The translations under genes and the position numbers were made by a program. From Thamnaconus septentrionalis (lineage: Eukaryota; Chordata; Actinopteri; Tetraodontiformes; Monacanthidae): 64,000 bases of DNA. Every line of letters starts with the position of its first letter. Within the stretch, counting starts at the first letter, position 1. Below the pieces are notes generated by a model that saw only the letters and a list, made by a program, of their open reading frames with translations, had not been told where the DNA came from and made no database searches. Below are positions 1-13,000 of the stretch, one piece after another. The stretch covers positions 5,416,515 to 5,480,514 of the forward strand of contig CM020508.1 of NCBI GenBank assembly GCA_009823395.1, given 5' to 3'.

Positions 1-2734
1 TTCGTCTTTTTTTTTTTTTTTTTTTTACTTACAACCGCTGGACGTCAAGAAAAGAGGCCTGTTTGTCAGCCTTGTTTTGCATCACAGGCCCTGAGCTGCT
101 CCGACCACTTTTGCACATTACTGATTCCCGGCTGCCGTGCAGAGTTAAATATAAACCAAGAGGATTTGCGAAAAAAAAACTCTGCCCAGTGCATTCCTGC
201 GTGTGACATACCTGTTAGTGCCGTCTGCTTCTATGGAGGCTTTCCACAGCCGTTATCCAGGAATCTCCACCACTCCAGTCCCGGTTCTGCACAATGTGGC
301 GTCAACGTGCTGCTGCTGACGCGAATCGATTACAAAACGCTACAAAACTGCCTTTCATTTCCCGCATTGGACAGCAACTAAAATCCCCTCCAAATGAGCT
401 GCATTGCTCATCATTCGACACGTAACATCGACATCTTTGGTTTGTTGTTGGTGGGGGGGTGAGCTGCGAATTCCCCCATAACGTGATGAGGGTAGAAATG
501 TGCACGAAGATTCAGACCAGACCGCCGGGCTTCACCATGTTTATCCAGAAAGGATATAAAAGGCCTCAGTGATACAAAGCATGGAGCGTTTTTACTATGA
601 TCCCCCCGGGAGGAGGGCAGGACATCAATCATCCCAGTGTTGTTAAAACATCAGCATCACAAAGGACTTTATAACATGCCAAGAAAAGCCACAGCGAGAC
701 AAGTACACGGCCTCTTCACACCAAAATCAAAGGAAGCGTCAGGCCTGTGCGAAGGGCTGAATGAGATGGTGGAAGACGTTGTGTAAAGTCTGACGAGTTG
801 CTGGAGTTGCTCAGCCAGCGCATATGCCGGAAAAAGTCCACCATTTTTGAAATGGCTACTGGTTACTTACCTATCATGCCACTGTAAGTCCTGTGATGCA
901 TCAGGACAGATCATCCAATAACAATGATCTAAAACACGTTATGTATGATGCTGTGACATCACGCTAGGAAGTCTTTTTGAGGTATTTGCTGGCCTTTAGA
1001 ATTTTTTTTTCATAAATATTAAAAGTCTGTGACTTAAAAATACAAAATGGAAAGATTTGTTATGAACATGATTTCAGTCAGACTCATCCCGTCAGCCGTT
1101 TTATAGCCGCTTTTTTGCATTGCGGTCTAAATATGCTTTTTGGGCCGCATGTTTTTTTTTGGCTGCAGTACCACGAATGGCCACTGGAAAAAAATTGCTG
1201 CGTTACCATTTCTGCAGCCTGGCATCCAGTTCTTATCATACATTCAGGCCCATCAGCCGTTTGGCGGCCACGGCGGCTCTCAGCTTGGCGTCGCCTCTAC
1301 CTTGTGACCAGCCGCGCTGGGGCTGTCGACAGAAGATCAACTTTACAGGACAATGAGAGGAAGCAGTGACAGCGCCGTCCTGATAAGAGCGGTCTGATGA
1401 CTTGCCGTCAACGACTCGCGCTGGCCGAGATGAGGTTCCTGTCAGGATGTGAAGTGCCTGTCAACACTTGTCCTGCACTTGAGGGCCCCAGAGGGCCTGC
1501 TGGCTGTCCTGGCACGTGACGGAGGGAGACCAACAAGTGTCCCCTCTCACTGTCACTCGCACAGCGACAGTTTAGAGCTGCCAGTTTATGGGATTGTACA
1601 GGTCTTGGCAGGTGGGGAGAAGAAGCTGAGGGGACAGCATGTGAGATCCACAAAGAGAACCTTGAGTTCGCAGCCTGTTGCCTCACATGTGTTCAATTAT
1701 GTGTTGGCGACATTTTGATGACTTTTTCCTCTTTCAAGTTATTTACAAGTCAATATACTTTATTTGCGACTGGGTTTTGTTTTGTTTTTTGATTTGGCCA
1801 ACATGTGCACAGCACTCTTTATAGTTTTGTTGTCCCTAATTTATTCTGTCCGTCTTCTTTTGTTGAGGCAGCGGATGTGCAACACTGGTTTTGTTACAGA
1901 CAACACGACGACGTTAAAGTTGATGACAGCTGTTTTCTGACTCTCTGTGATGACCGAAACCTGTTTGATTCTTCGGTTATCGCTCCGCTTCTCCCCGTCT
2001 TTTCGCGTTAATGTTGCATAAACGTTTTCCACACAAGCACATCTGTTTCTCCTCAGCGTTTTCAGTCCGTCTCCGGCAAGCCGGTTTTTTTTTTTTTTTT
2101 TTTTTTAAACACACGCATGCAAGTCCATTACTCTTCATGCGGACGTGCCGTTTAAATAGAGCGTCGTGCGTGATTACAGTGCGACTCCTGCGTGAAACAC
2201 GGCACTCGCAGCCCGTAAACATCGAAGATGGCAGGAGGGGAGAGAAAAAAAAAAGTGGCATTCGAGGCCCCCGAAGGCGAGAAGAATGTTGCGGTGGAGA
2301 AAATGACACCGCTAAGTTTGGGTCATGATGGCAGCTCCGCTCGCTCGGCTTTGAATTATGCGCACACACGCACACACCAACACACACACACACACACGCA
2401 TGCAGTGATGCTGTCTGCCGGTGTGTGAAGCCACACACACTTCTGAGTCCTTCTCAGTTTCAGCGGCGTGTTTGTTTCGCGACAACCACAAATATGAGGT
2501 GCTGCTTTTAACAAGACTGTTTCTGCTCGAGAGTTTCAATGAAGCAATATTCATTTCGACTTACAGGCAGATTCGACTCAGTCCTGCCTGCCTGTCGTTA
2601 TTTATCTTTGAGTATTTTGACAATATGAAGCAAACTGAGTCTGCCAAAACACAAAATAGAAATCTTAAATGTTGATTTTTTTTTTTTAGAAACACCCCGG
2701 ACAAGTCAAAAAATGTGTTCATAATGAGCTTTTT
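1..2734. other. Intergenic DNA downstream of plpp3, no gene seen
   Basis: No open frame here has splice sites or family similarity that I recognise. The stretch holds poly-T runs (about 8-26 and 2082-2106), a short CA run near 2370-2398 and ordinary AT-rich DNA. The short open frames on both strands contain repeat-derived residues and look like chance. Confidence 0.6.
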
Positions 2735-2813
2735 TTTATTTTTTTTTTATTTAAAAGCACATGTATTTGAGTTAAGTACATTTAGCAGAGGAACAGCATT
2801 GCCAACTATATCT

Positions 2814-2819
2814 TTTATT
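2814..2819 (-). terminator. plpp3: Candidate poly(A) signal of plpp3
   Basis: On the minus strand this reads AATAAA, about 2.2 kb after the plpp3 stop. Two more hexamers lie at 2747-2752 and 2735-2740, so the cleavage site may be one of several between about 2700 and 2800. Confidence 0.4.
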
Positions 2820-3387
2820 TGTACAAAAACAAAACAAAACAAGACAATACAAAAATATTAATATTGATTTGTTTTTTTAATACAATTGTGGATTTACTGG
2901 TGTCTGAATGCGTATTACAAATGTAACTAATACAAAATCTACAATAGTTGAGTTATCTAGATACAAAAAAAGTCTGTGAATCGATGCTTTTTGAAGCAGC
3001 GTTTTGTAAAGAACACAGGTCTGTAATTCATAGTGGATATAAATCTAGAACATGATAAGACACAGTATTTTACAGAGTTAATTTTTAGTGATCTATACAT
3101 TATTTATATATTTATAAAAAAAAGAAGGAGGAGAGTGTGAAAACGGCTTTGTGAAATGATAGGACGGACTATACGATGGGAAAGATGTGCAACATGGCGA
3201 GTGTGTTGTTGTTGTCGGATGTCTGAGAGAAAACGACGAGGACGTGTGTGTGTCTGCAACGACGGTTAGTGACGGGAGACAAACAAACACAGTCAAAAGA
3301 GCAGAGAAAGAGTAAAAATAGTAGATCCACAGTTTCTAGAACGTTCAGTTCACCGGCTCTCTTCTCGCGCGCGACCTCACACAGTGG

Positions 3388-3392
<5 letters not shown>

Positions 3393-3439
<47 letters not shown>
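3393..3439. repeat. CA microsatellite
   Basis: Uninterrupted AC dinucleotides of about 47 bp inside the presumed plpp3 3'UTR. Confidence 0.95.
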
Positions 3440-3441
<2 letters not shown>

Positions 3442-4985
3442 GGGGGTCAAAGGGGGGTGGGGGGGATTCTTTTTCACAGGACACAGCGCTCAGACATTAT
3501 GTACACACAAGTAAACACACACACGCACGCACAAGATGGACAGGAGTGCACAGGACACACACACACACACACACACTGAGAGATTAACATCCATCACCGA
3601 TGTGTCACTGGGTGGCTGAGAGCCCCTCCCTGCCAGCGGAAAGAGCCCGGATCATCCCCCCCGACAACCCCCCACCCCCCACCCCCAACAAAAAAAAACA
3701 ACAAAAAAACAAACAAAAAAAAGATGTGCCAGCTTCGCTGTGATTCGTCACCCTCTCCTTCCCCCCTTGGCCCCGCCCCCCTCGCACGCCTCCAGCACCC
3801 AGGAGGTGACACGGCACAGCCACGCCGCCCCCCCCCAAACACACAGGTGCCGGGAGGCCAGGAGGCGGGGCCACAATCCTTCCACAGAAAATACGTCGTC
3901 CTCCTCCTCCTCCCCCTCCCTCCCCCGCCCCCATTTTACTACATCTACCCATCTAGAAATGCAACATCCCGGGTTTGGGCCGCGCTGACGCTCGACTAGA
4001 GGAAACGCTCGGTGGGGCCGACGCGCAGACAGAAGCTCAGGAGGTTCGGGAGGTCTCGCCGCCTTCACGCCAGAGACACGGTTCGTTGGCACACTGGCGT
4101 CTCACCCGATCCGTCACGGACCCTTCCTGCGGCCTACGATGGTAAGAGGTTATTATCGTCGATGCTATTATTATTATTATTACTGTGGAAGCCAGGCTCG
4201 GCTAACCTCAGGAGCCCGGCGCCGGCGCCGCCCGCACCAAGACTTCAGATTTCTGTCTCAACAACGTTCAGCACCGTCGAGTTTCCCTTAACAGTTCGAT
4301 GCGTCAGGCAGCAAGTGGTGATAACGGAAAAACGAGTAAAAAAAATAAAAAATAAAAATAACAGTGCTATAAGTTATATATATTTTTCATCTAAACTGTT
4401 AATATTTCTATGCTGCTAGTTATTGCAGTAATATCCTTCCTGTCGCTGAGGAAGTTGTTGTCCTATGACGTTCCAAGGCCACAGAGAGTCTGAAGAGGAA
4501 GCGTGACTTTCTCCCTAAGGAAGGACTTTTGTCTTAAAAAAAAAAAAAAAAATCTATCCTTCATCATTTTTGTTTCCCTCCTTTTTTTGTGGCGAGACTT
4601 CCGTCGGTCGTCTGTCAATCAGTTTCTTCACTGCTTTTTATCTCGAAGCTTTGTGCTCAAAACCATGGGCTCAACTGTTGATAAGTAGTAAAAAAATTTT
4701 TAACTAAACTAAACAAGTAGCAAAAGATAAATCTGGATAGTGAGCGGTGACCCTGCTGTGCAAATCTCAAACCTGACACCCCCGGCGCGCACGGTGCCTT
4801 AACCAGGGCACTGCGGCGAGCAACAACAAAAACAAACATTAAAAAACAAACAACAAAAAACACAAAAGGTCGGCAGGTGGGCGGGGAGAAGGACGCAGTC
4901 TGAGAAGCAGCTACAGTCTCTCGTCGCTACATTCTACTGTCCGATGGGAGGTTGAGCACGCCGCGGTCACATGGTCGGCTCCCTC

Positions 4986-5114
4986 TCACACCATGTTGTG
5001 GTGGTTGTTCCTCTCGATGATGTCGGACGACGGCAGCAGCTCCTTCTTGATGGGGGAGGGAGGGGGCGTGGCCGGCTTGGCCCTGGGCTTGAACAGGTCC
5101 GACACGTAGATGAC
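4986..5114 (-). CDS. plpp3: plpp3 exon 7 (C-terminal tail and stop)
   Basis: 42 residues and a TGA stop. It encodes [13 protein letters not shown], a proline-rich stretch, then [14 protein letters not shown], matching the human ending IIDRNNHHNMM. Confidence 0.95.
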   Translation of the reverse strand, partial: VIYVSDLFKPRAKPATPPPSPIKKELLPSSDIIERNNHHNMV

Positions 5115-5846
5115 CTGGCGGGAGAGACGAGACAAAACACAGGTGGTTTAGCCCCGTGTTGTTGACCTGAAATTCTTTTCGGTCACGGAAAAGTGCATTG
5201 AAGTTTCGGCCCACTTTGGATACAAGCTTCCCGGTCTGTCCAATCAGGTGATTGACATTCGCATCCACCAATGACGAGTGGTTCAGCAAGACTGCACCCA
5301 TTAGTTGATACACAGGGGAGTTCTAAAACTGTCACCGTGAGTGTTGCATTACTTCATAATGTCACGGTTACTCACTGTCGCCCTCACAAAGCGACGGCAC
5401 GGCAGAGAAACAGCGAGATTTCGTGATATTTGTGGCTAATTTGGAAAACGACACCAGTGTGAATTCTCCGCCTTGCATTCACGGTGAGCTCAGCCGGGAA
5501 ATGAAAAAGAGAGAGAAAAAAAGAGGGCTCAAATCTTTTCCTTTTCATCATGACATCATATGTCAAACAGAGAAATTGGCAGGAGTGGACAGGAAGTACC
5601 GGAGCAGCCGTCCAGTGTGAGTCTGAAGGCGCAGTGGCGGCTTTTTCCACTGCCAGTGGAGGGAGAGAGAGGGAGTGTGTGTGTGTGTGTGTGTGAGGGT
5701 GGTGGGGGGGGGGGATATTGTGGAGGGAGAGACAAGAAGGGAGTGAAGGGAAAAGCTGCCAGTCAAAGCTTCAACTTCTCAGGGAGGAAAACAATGTGGA
5801 TGGAGCCTCACTGGGGGGAAAACCGCTCTCATCTGGAAAACCCTGA

Positions 5847-5887
<41 letters not shown>

Positions 5888-6972
5888 GTGGGGCGCCAGT
5901 TCAGCGTCCATCCGACAGGCTGGACGACAGTTACACAGTCTTGTTTATTCCCTGCTTCACAAAGACCTTATTAGCTCATCTTGAGTGGCGGCTAGTACAG
6001 TGCAGCACAGTGACAAGCAAAGTTCTCGGCCTTTTGACAGGATGAGCGGCATGGCGGTCGACACACAGCTGCGCCCGCAGGTCCCAATGGGGCTCTTTGT
6101 GCGCCGTCTCCACCGCATGGCGTATTAGATATGATATAAATGGAAGTTTGGTTTGTCACGGGTGGGGGGGGTTGCGCTGTGAGTCATTTCTCTGAAAATC
6201 ACCCACGGCCGTCATGGGGAACAGTCAGCGTCGGGGTGGTGGTGGAGGTGGCGGGGGCGGTTGTGGTCGTCACCCGGCCTAATGGCCGCCGCGTCACACG
6301 ACCCTCCTCCACCATATCACCCTTGAACCTGCCATTGTGGAGGGCTTATCACATCCTCCCCACTTCCTGTGCATGGCAGGCACACACACACACGCGCGCA
6401 AACGCACACACACGCAGCCGCCATGCCTTTCTGTGTCGAGCGATGCAGTCAGCGGAAAAAAAAAAAAATAAATAAAAAAAAAAAAAAAATCGTACAAAAT
6501 ATATACAGTATACATAACTAGCGCAGACCCTGAGCTGCTTGTTAAAAAAACGGCCGCATTGATGGCGCTTTTGTATATTAAAGCCCATTAAGGCTGACAC
6601 ATAAAGTGGCTGAGTCACACAGGAAGCGAGCGCGCTAACGTGCTCTAACCGCACGCCATTACTCACAACTCGCCACCTTCTCTGTCAAGAAATGATGAAT
6701 ATTCTGGCACGCACATGAAACTCGCCTCGCCGCTTCACGAGCTAACCACCGACCCGATGTCGCTCAATACGCGAGGGAAAAAAAAAAAAAAAAATTTATA
6801 TGCATATTGTTTGCAAGCAGGGGGAACGTTAAAAGTTCACTGACCACCAAGACAACTGGGTTCGGTATGTTGAGTGCAAGGCCACCTCCTCTGCTGACTC
6901 GACCCCACGTCTCTCCACCGTGACAATGACCCTCCAAAAACAAACATCTCTCTCCCTCCGTCCCTCCCTCCC

Positions 6973-7010
<38 letters not shown>

Positions 7011-10000
7011 CGACAGCTGCTTCCTGCTTCAGCCGAATTCGCTCTGGTGTTTAATGACAAAACGCGCCGCAAAGTAGGTCAGTTTGTCTGGCGAGAAACG
7101 GCAGGTGAGACACGCAAGACGCGCTGCAGCGAGAGGTCTGAGCGTTCGTAGTTTGTCCGAGAGTAAAGCCCACGATGGCTACAACCAATGAGAAGAGTTT
7201 GGGCATGACGCGGTCTCAGAGGGCGGAGCTTAAGCCTCTGACCGAGGTCGCGGGGTGTGGTCACTGACCTGGGTCTTTTGTGACCTCACCAAGGGCAGAA
7301 TTACCAAAGCTGGCAAGCTACAGAGACAACAACGGTCTTTTTGTTTATTGCCAGAGACTCTGCGAAGAAAAATACCCTGTAAAGGGTTTAGCTGAAGTCT
7401 TTTGGCCCGTCCGAGAGGCTGTGAATCAGCACGGCCGCGCCTGCAGACCTGTTAGATTGAGACCTAGAGACTCGCTTTGATGTGGTGCTTTCCTGCAGCC
7501 TGGCGGAGGATCGCCGGCCTCCTGCCTCCTCTGTCATGACTCCACTCATCTGCTGTCAGGCCCTTTCTGCTCGGCTGCTCGTCGAGAGGCTCAAACAGCC
7601 TGAGCCAAAGTGCTCACAGATGTGTGCGTTTCTCCCGACGGCTGGAGCCAATCGGGGAAAAAGAGGCCGTCAGGGGGCGGAGGGTGGCATTGCGGATCGC
7701 AAAAAAACTCACCGCGCTTTCTCGACCAGCGGGAGCTGCGATGTGAACCGCGCACGATTCCAGGTCTGCCCGCTTCACAGGTCAAGGATTTTTAAGCTGG
7801 GCTCATTTCTTACTGCTTGTCCTGGGAGGCGCAGCACTCAGCTGCAGGAGCCAGAGGGACTCCAATCGCCTTCCCCGCCGTGCCAGAGTCCTGCCTGAGG
7901 CGGCGCCACGGCCCGGCTCTCGCTGAGTTTTATGTGCCTAAATTATTTCCACATTCATGATTTGGAGCGTGTAAAAAGGTAAGGTCTGCGGCCCACTGTG
8001 CTGATACAACCAGCGCCGCCAAATAAAAAAATACCCCAAATAATGAAGGGGCCTCATTCCTGACTCAAAGGCCGAACCCCTCCCTTTTCATACACACACA
8101 CACACGCACACACACGCCTCACACTCTACATTTTCCTCTTGATCCAGATTCAATTTAGCTTGGCTCCATGCGGCTACGTGTGAAGAACAAGGCAGGATAA
8201 TTGTCTGGCAAGCGCTTGGACGATATGTCAGAGAAGCAGTGGAGATGGTTGCAGCTTATGGAGTTACAGTACCACACGCACGCGCGCACACACACACACA
8301 CACGCTCGTTCTCCCTAGCTAGGGCCCCGACTCCAGGCATGTGTTATTCATTAGAGAGGAATCAAATTCTCTTCGATTTTCTGCCGCCTCCATTTCTCAT
8401 TTTAAGAAGAAGGCAAGGGAAAAAAAATATAAGCGCCGCACTGAGGAGCCGATCGTTATTAGAAGCTGCGGGAACCCAACTGGTCAATTGCAAAATTGCA
8501 AAATTCCAAAAAAAAAAAAAAAGTATTAAGTCGCATAATGGTTCTAATTTTGTGCTCTCGTATCTCATATTATTGCAGAGCCTGCACCACTTTGGAAGGC
8601 GAGTGTGTGTGTCTGTGTGTGTGTGTGTGTGAGAGACTCACTATGTAGTAGGCCACCAGGGCTCCCTGCACAAAGCCTGCCAGGACGTCGGTCGGGTGGT
8701 GCTTGTGGTCGGAGACGCGCGACAGGCCGGTGTAGAAGGCCATCATCAGCAGGGTGAACTGGAGCAGCGGGCGGAGGAGGCGAGCGCCGCGCCATGTGAA
8801 CCTGGACTGCAGGTAGAACTGGAGGCAGAGGAGCAGAGAGCAGGAAGAGGAGGTCAGTGACCTTCACACCAACACACACAGAGAAAGCCTCAAAGGTCAC
8901 ATATTTTTATACTGGAGTGCAGTGGAGCAGCCTGGCATGATTAAATATCACAAAAAATACTATGGATTTCCAGAGAGCAGCATATTTAGCCCTCTGTTTG
9001 CAGCAGGAAGCTAAAACAATTACAGCTTCTCGCTACAGCTGGTGCTTTGTTGGATCATGTTTGAAGGGAACAAGTCGAGAGGAGCCAAGACTTCACGTGA
9101 GGTGTTGTCGCAAACCTGGAAAGGGGAAAACTGCCAGGGGAAAACTGCCCTTTGTGATGTCACAAAAGACTGATTTCCAGAACTTTAAGTATACAATTTG
9201 CATTTGAAATCACACATCACTGCAGTGTAAATCCTGTAGAACACAGGACCTTTTAAACCATTAGCTCAATGTAACAAATGATTCAATAAATGTGACTCAG
9301 AGTGCGTTATCGCTGATGTAACAAACTGAGCCAACGCACACACGCTGTTAACTTTATCGTGCTGCCTTTTTTTCTAAGCTCCACCTGTTGCATCTGAGCA
9401 TCTGTATTATTACAGTCAGGAGTTCTAGACTGAATCAAAGGGATTCGATCCAAAAAGCAACGTCACACACAGGCTCCCTACTCTACCGCCTGAGAGTCGG
9501 ACATGAAGGATTCCTGGTTCAAACACCCCAGCTGTGAAAACAGCCACTGGAATACACACAAGTCCCGACCCGATGTATGAACCCTTCACCCTCCATCAGG
9601 GCAAATAAACCATGAAGTGGATGCAACATTTTCTAACACATTTTCTAGGTCACGGCGGAGGCTGTCGAGAAGACAAAACAGGAACAATTAAGGCCAAGGT
9701 CACCTTCAGTCTCGTCTGGGGAAGGCGTGGCCTCTCTGGTTTTTTACGCTCTTTGGTGGACAAAAGCGAGATCAGCCCAGGTTTTTCAAACATCCTGTCG
9801 TGCCCTTCACTTCCTGTCCCACAGGCTGGACCTTGCAGACGTGTGTCTTCTAATCAGCCCTGGCTGAGATAACAATGACCTAATGGGCATGCGGCGGCAA
9901 CGCCGGGCCTCGGCCGCCGTCCACGACGAGCCGGTGGATGTAAAGCCGGTGTACACTTCCTCTACGACACTCCGTCATTGTTCTCCCGCTGGAGGAAGCG

Positions 10001-13000
10001 GAGGAAACGATCCCTCCCATCCCTTACAGCACTGTTTTCTCCACCCTGGCCGGGGATGTTTAGGCTTGGCACTTCCTGCACAGGTAGTGGGTGGTAATGG
10101 GTGCCGCTAAGTGGTTCTCTCTGAGCAGTCGTCAAAGGTTGGGAAAACTACAAGAAAGAAAGCTGCAAAAACAACATCTCCAAGAAACATCTGAAAACTC
10201 TCTTATTTAAAGAGACACAGGAAGAGCTCAGAGCCAAAACAAGGACTCGGCAGTTGACCCGTCAATCACTTTGACCCCAGATGCGGCAAAACCCAAATAA
10301 GGCGTCGGGCGATCCACAGTCACTGCGAGGGAGCCGGCGGGGACGACGTTCTTGCATGAAAAAAAATGTGCTCCACATATCAAAGAGCTTGCTCTTAAGT
10401 CAACAACCATAAAACACAACAACACAAACAGTCCCGGCAGACTTTCCGTGGCGCAAGCAGCCAAAAAGCGACACCAAGTCTGGTGGGTTTTTATCCCGAG
10501 AGGAATTCGCGGCATTCCAGAAAGATCTTCTTCCTCTCGTCCTTCTCGGTGTGAGTCAGTGTCAGAGGAGGAGAAAACACAACAGAGCCAGAACATGAAT
10601 TCCAACCCGAGCGTTTTCGCTTTCGAAGTCATTTGGAAGCCGTCTCTTCCCTCGCCTCCGGTTCACAGCACCATCTGGGACAAAAGCATAGCTGTGGTTC
10701 GCACCGCATTTGTCGCTGGGGCCTGTATTGGCTCTTTCATTAATGCGAGCGGTTTCGCACCGAGACACAACACAAACAGCTGATACTGCGCCACATCCAG
10801 GTCGTCGTGCACAGGCTGCACGTTGGCGGAAATGCGGAGGCTGGCTGCGCGAGCGCCGTGTGGTCTGTGCCACTTCTCGCAAAGGCCTGTTATGTGTCAT
10901 CTCCGAAAACCGCAGGAGAGCTCAGTCACGCACGGCTCAAAAAGCAAGAGAGCCGTCGCTTCGGCTCGGCTCGCCGAGAGCCAGATGAAGTCCAGCTGGT
11001 GGATTTGGCACTTTCACCTGGGAGAGTGAGACCTCAGCCAGGCAGGACGGGCGGTCGGAATCCTAACGACTGAGGACATTGGTTTAGGTTCTGGCATCAA
11101 ACGAAGCGCCTTTGTTGAGGTTCGGACTTTTTCCCTTCACGTGACAAACTGACAAACCCTTGGAAAGAGATTCCAGGGTGAAACTTTTACGGTAACCCGA
11201 GCGTCTTCCTGGCTGTGCGAAACGTGCAGGAAGAGAGGCGCTTGCGCTCGCGACTCTTCTGCACCACAATGCAGTCGTGCTTTTAACGCCTGTCACTTCT
11301 CTGGCCACTGCACCAATGCATCAGTTGTTTATGGAATGACAAGGATGCATGGGAAAAAGTGTTTTGTTTTCCGTGGCTTCAGTCTAAAAGTGGCCTTCCT
11401 CGCGGCATCTGATGAGATCTGAGGGCAAAGAGACCCTCCTGTTGTACGGAAGCAAAAGACTGTATCTAACACAGCCATTCCACTCATGTACAATGGACTA
11501 TTTGGCATATGCAATTCTTATTGATGTTTTGGCTTTTCATTTAAATTTGCATTATCTTTGCAGTAACATTCTCTATTTTACTGAGGAGTATAAAAAAGAA
11601 AAAAACTTTTGTGGGGAAAAAAATGTGATTTGAATCTGGTGATTTTCAGCTGTTGCTTCCACTTTTTCCCCTCATCAATCTGAAGTCCCTCTGCTCCGCA
11701 CGCGGTTTTTCGGACAGCCTCTGTATTCCAAAACACGGAGCACAAACTGTTCTTTTCTCTCCCTCCGCTTCCCTTCTTCTCTCCGCTCCACTGTTTGTGT
11801 GTGCCTCCGCTGGCTGCGGCCCCGAGCTCGCCACAGCTGGAGCCCTGGCCCTCGGACTGGTCTGACACACTGTGGTCTGGATGCATCCATTCCTTCCCTC
11901 TCTCTCTCCCTCTCTCCTTCTCTCTCGCTTACTGCCTGCTCCTTGTTTTCATTCGGCCCTTTCGTTTTTTCCCTCCATCCTGACCCGGGTAGAGCCGCAG
12001 GTTCACAGAGAGGCTGGGAAACACCCGCAACTCTCTCTCTGCACGTGTTATATAACGGCTGGGCTCCCATGAGGTCACCCGTCCATGAGAACCCAGACCA
12101 CCTTGGAACCGAGGAGGCCGAGGACCCAGAACTTGAACCAGAACCTCCGTGACTCTCCATCTCCTTCCCAGGAAAGCCGGGGAGGAGGGGGACGAGCCTT
12201 ATTGTGTATCTGAAGTGTGGAATGCCTTTTTGAGGCCGCAAACACCTCAGATAGGTGCAGATAGGTGGCGCTAGACAACGGCAGGGAGCGCAAAAAAGAC
12301 AAACAGCACGAGGTCAAAGGAAAACAGGTGGAGTGCATCCGTCTGTGTCTCAGAGGAGCCCGAAAAGAAAGGAGCTCTTCATGAACGGGGGGAGGGGCTG
12401 CAGCTGAGGAGCAGGAGGAGGAGGAGGAGGAAGACGAGGAGGCTCTGATGAGAACAGCTTATTGTTTTGTCTTCGATGGGAAAATCCAATAAATCCCTAA
12501 ATCACAGTCCGACCTTCCCTGAACAGCTCCATCAACAGCGTGTGTGTATTTGTGTGTGTGTGTGTGAGAGCTGTGATGCATCAGTCTGCTGAGCTTTAAT
12601 TGGTGCTTACCGCCAGGTACAGCATGGTGAACATGGAAAAGGAGGCGTGTCCTGAGAAGAAGGATTTCCTGTGGAGGGAGAAGAAAAAATAAAAGTCCAG
12701 TTTTTTTTTTTACCGTGCTGCGTTGAAACAGTAAAAGTGTTTTTGAAGGATCTGTTTGCCGCGATGGGTGTTTTTTTTTTTGTTGTCGCCACGCCCACCT
12801 GGCCTCCTGAACGTCACTCTCGTCGCCGGTGCACACGTAGTTGGTGATGTACCCCGCCGAGCAGTTGATGGCGGAGAAGTCCGGCCTGCACACGTCCAGG
12901 AAGTGCGGCCGCATCCGACCCACCGACACCTTGGCGATGTCGGTGACCGACTGGCTGACGGCACAACCGAAGAGGAAGACGCCCAGCTGCCGGGTCACAT

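Larger units (their letters stand above)
2735..4985 (-). other. plpp3: Putative 3'UTR of plpp3
   Basis: This minus-strand stretch follows the plpp3 stop codon and ends in an AT-rich zone with several poly(A) hexamers. A length of roughly 2.2 kb would suit a vertebrate PLPP3 mRNA. It contains a CA microsatellite (3393-3439), a C-rich stretch and A/T-rich segments. The extent is inferred from the position of the hexamers; transcript data would be needed to fix the end. Confidence 0.5.

Noticed and set aside
9440..9600. tRNA/SINE-like words (CTACTCTACCGCCTGAG, GGTTCAAACACC)
   Set aside because: The two words suggest opposite orientations and do not form one element by eye.
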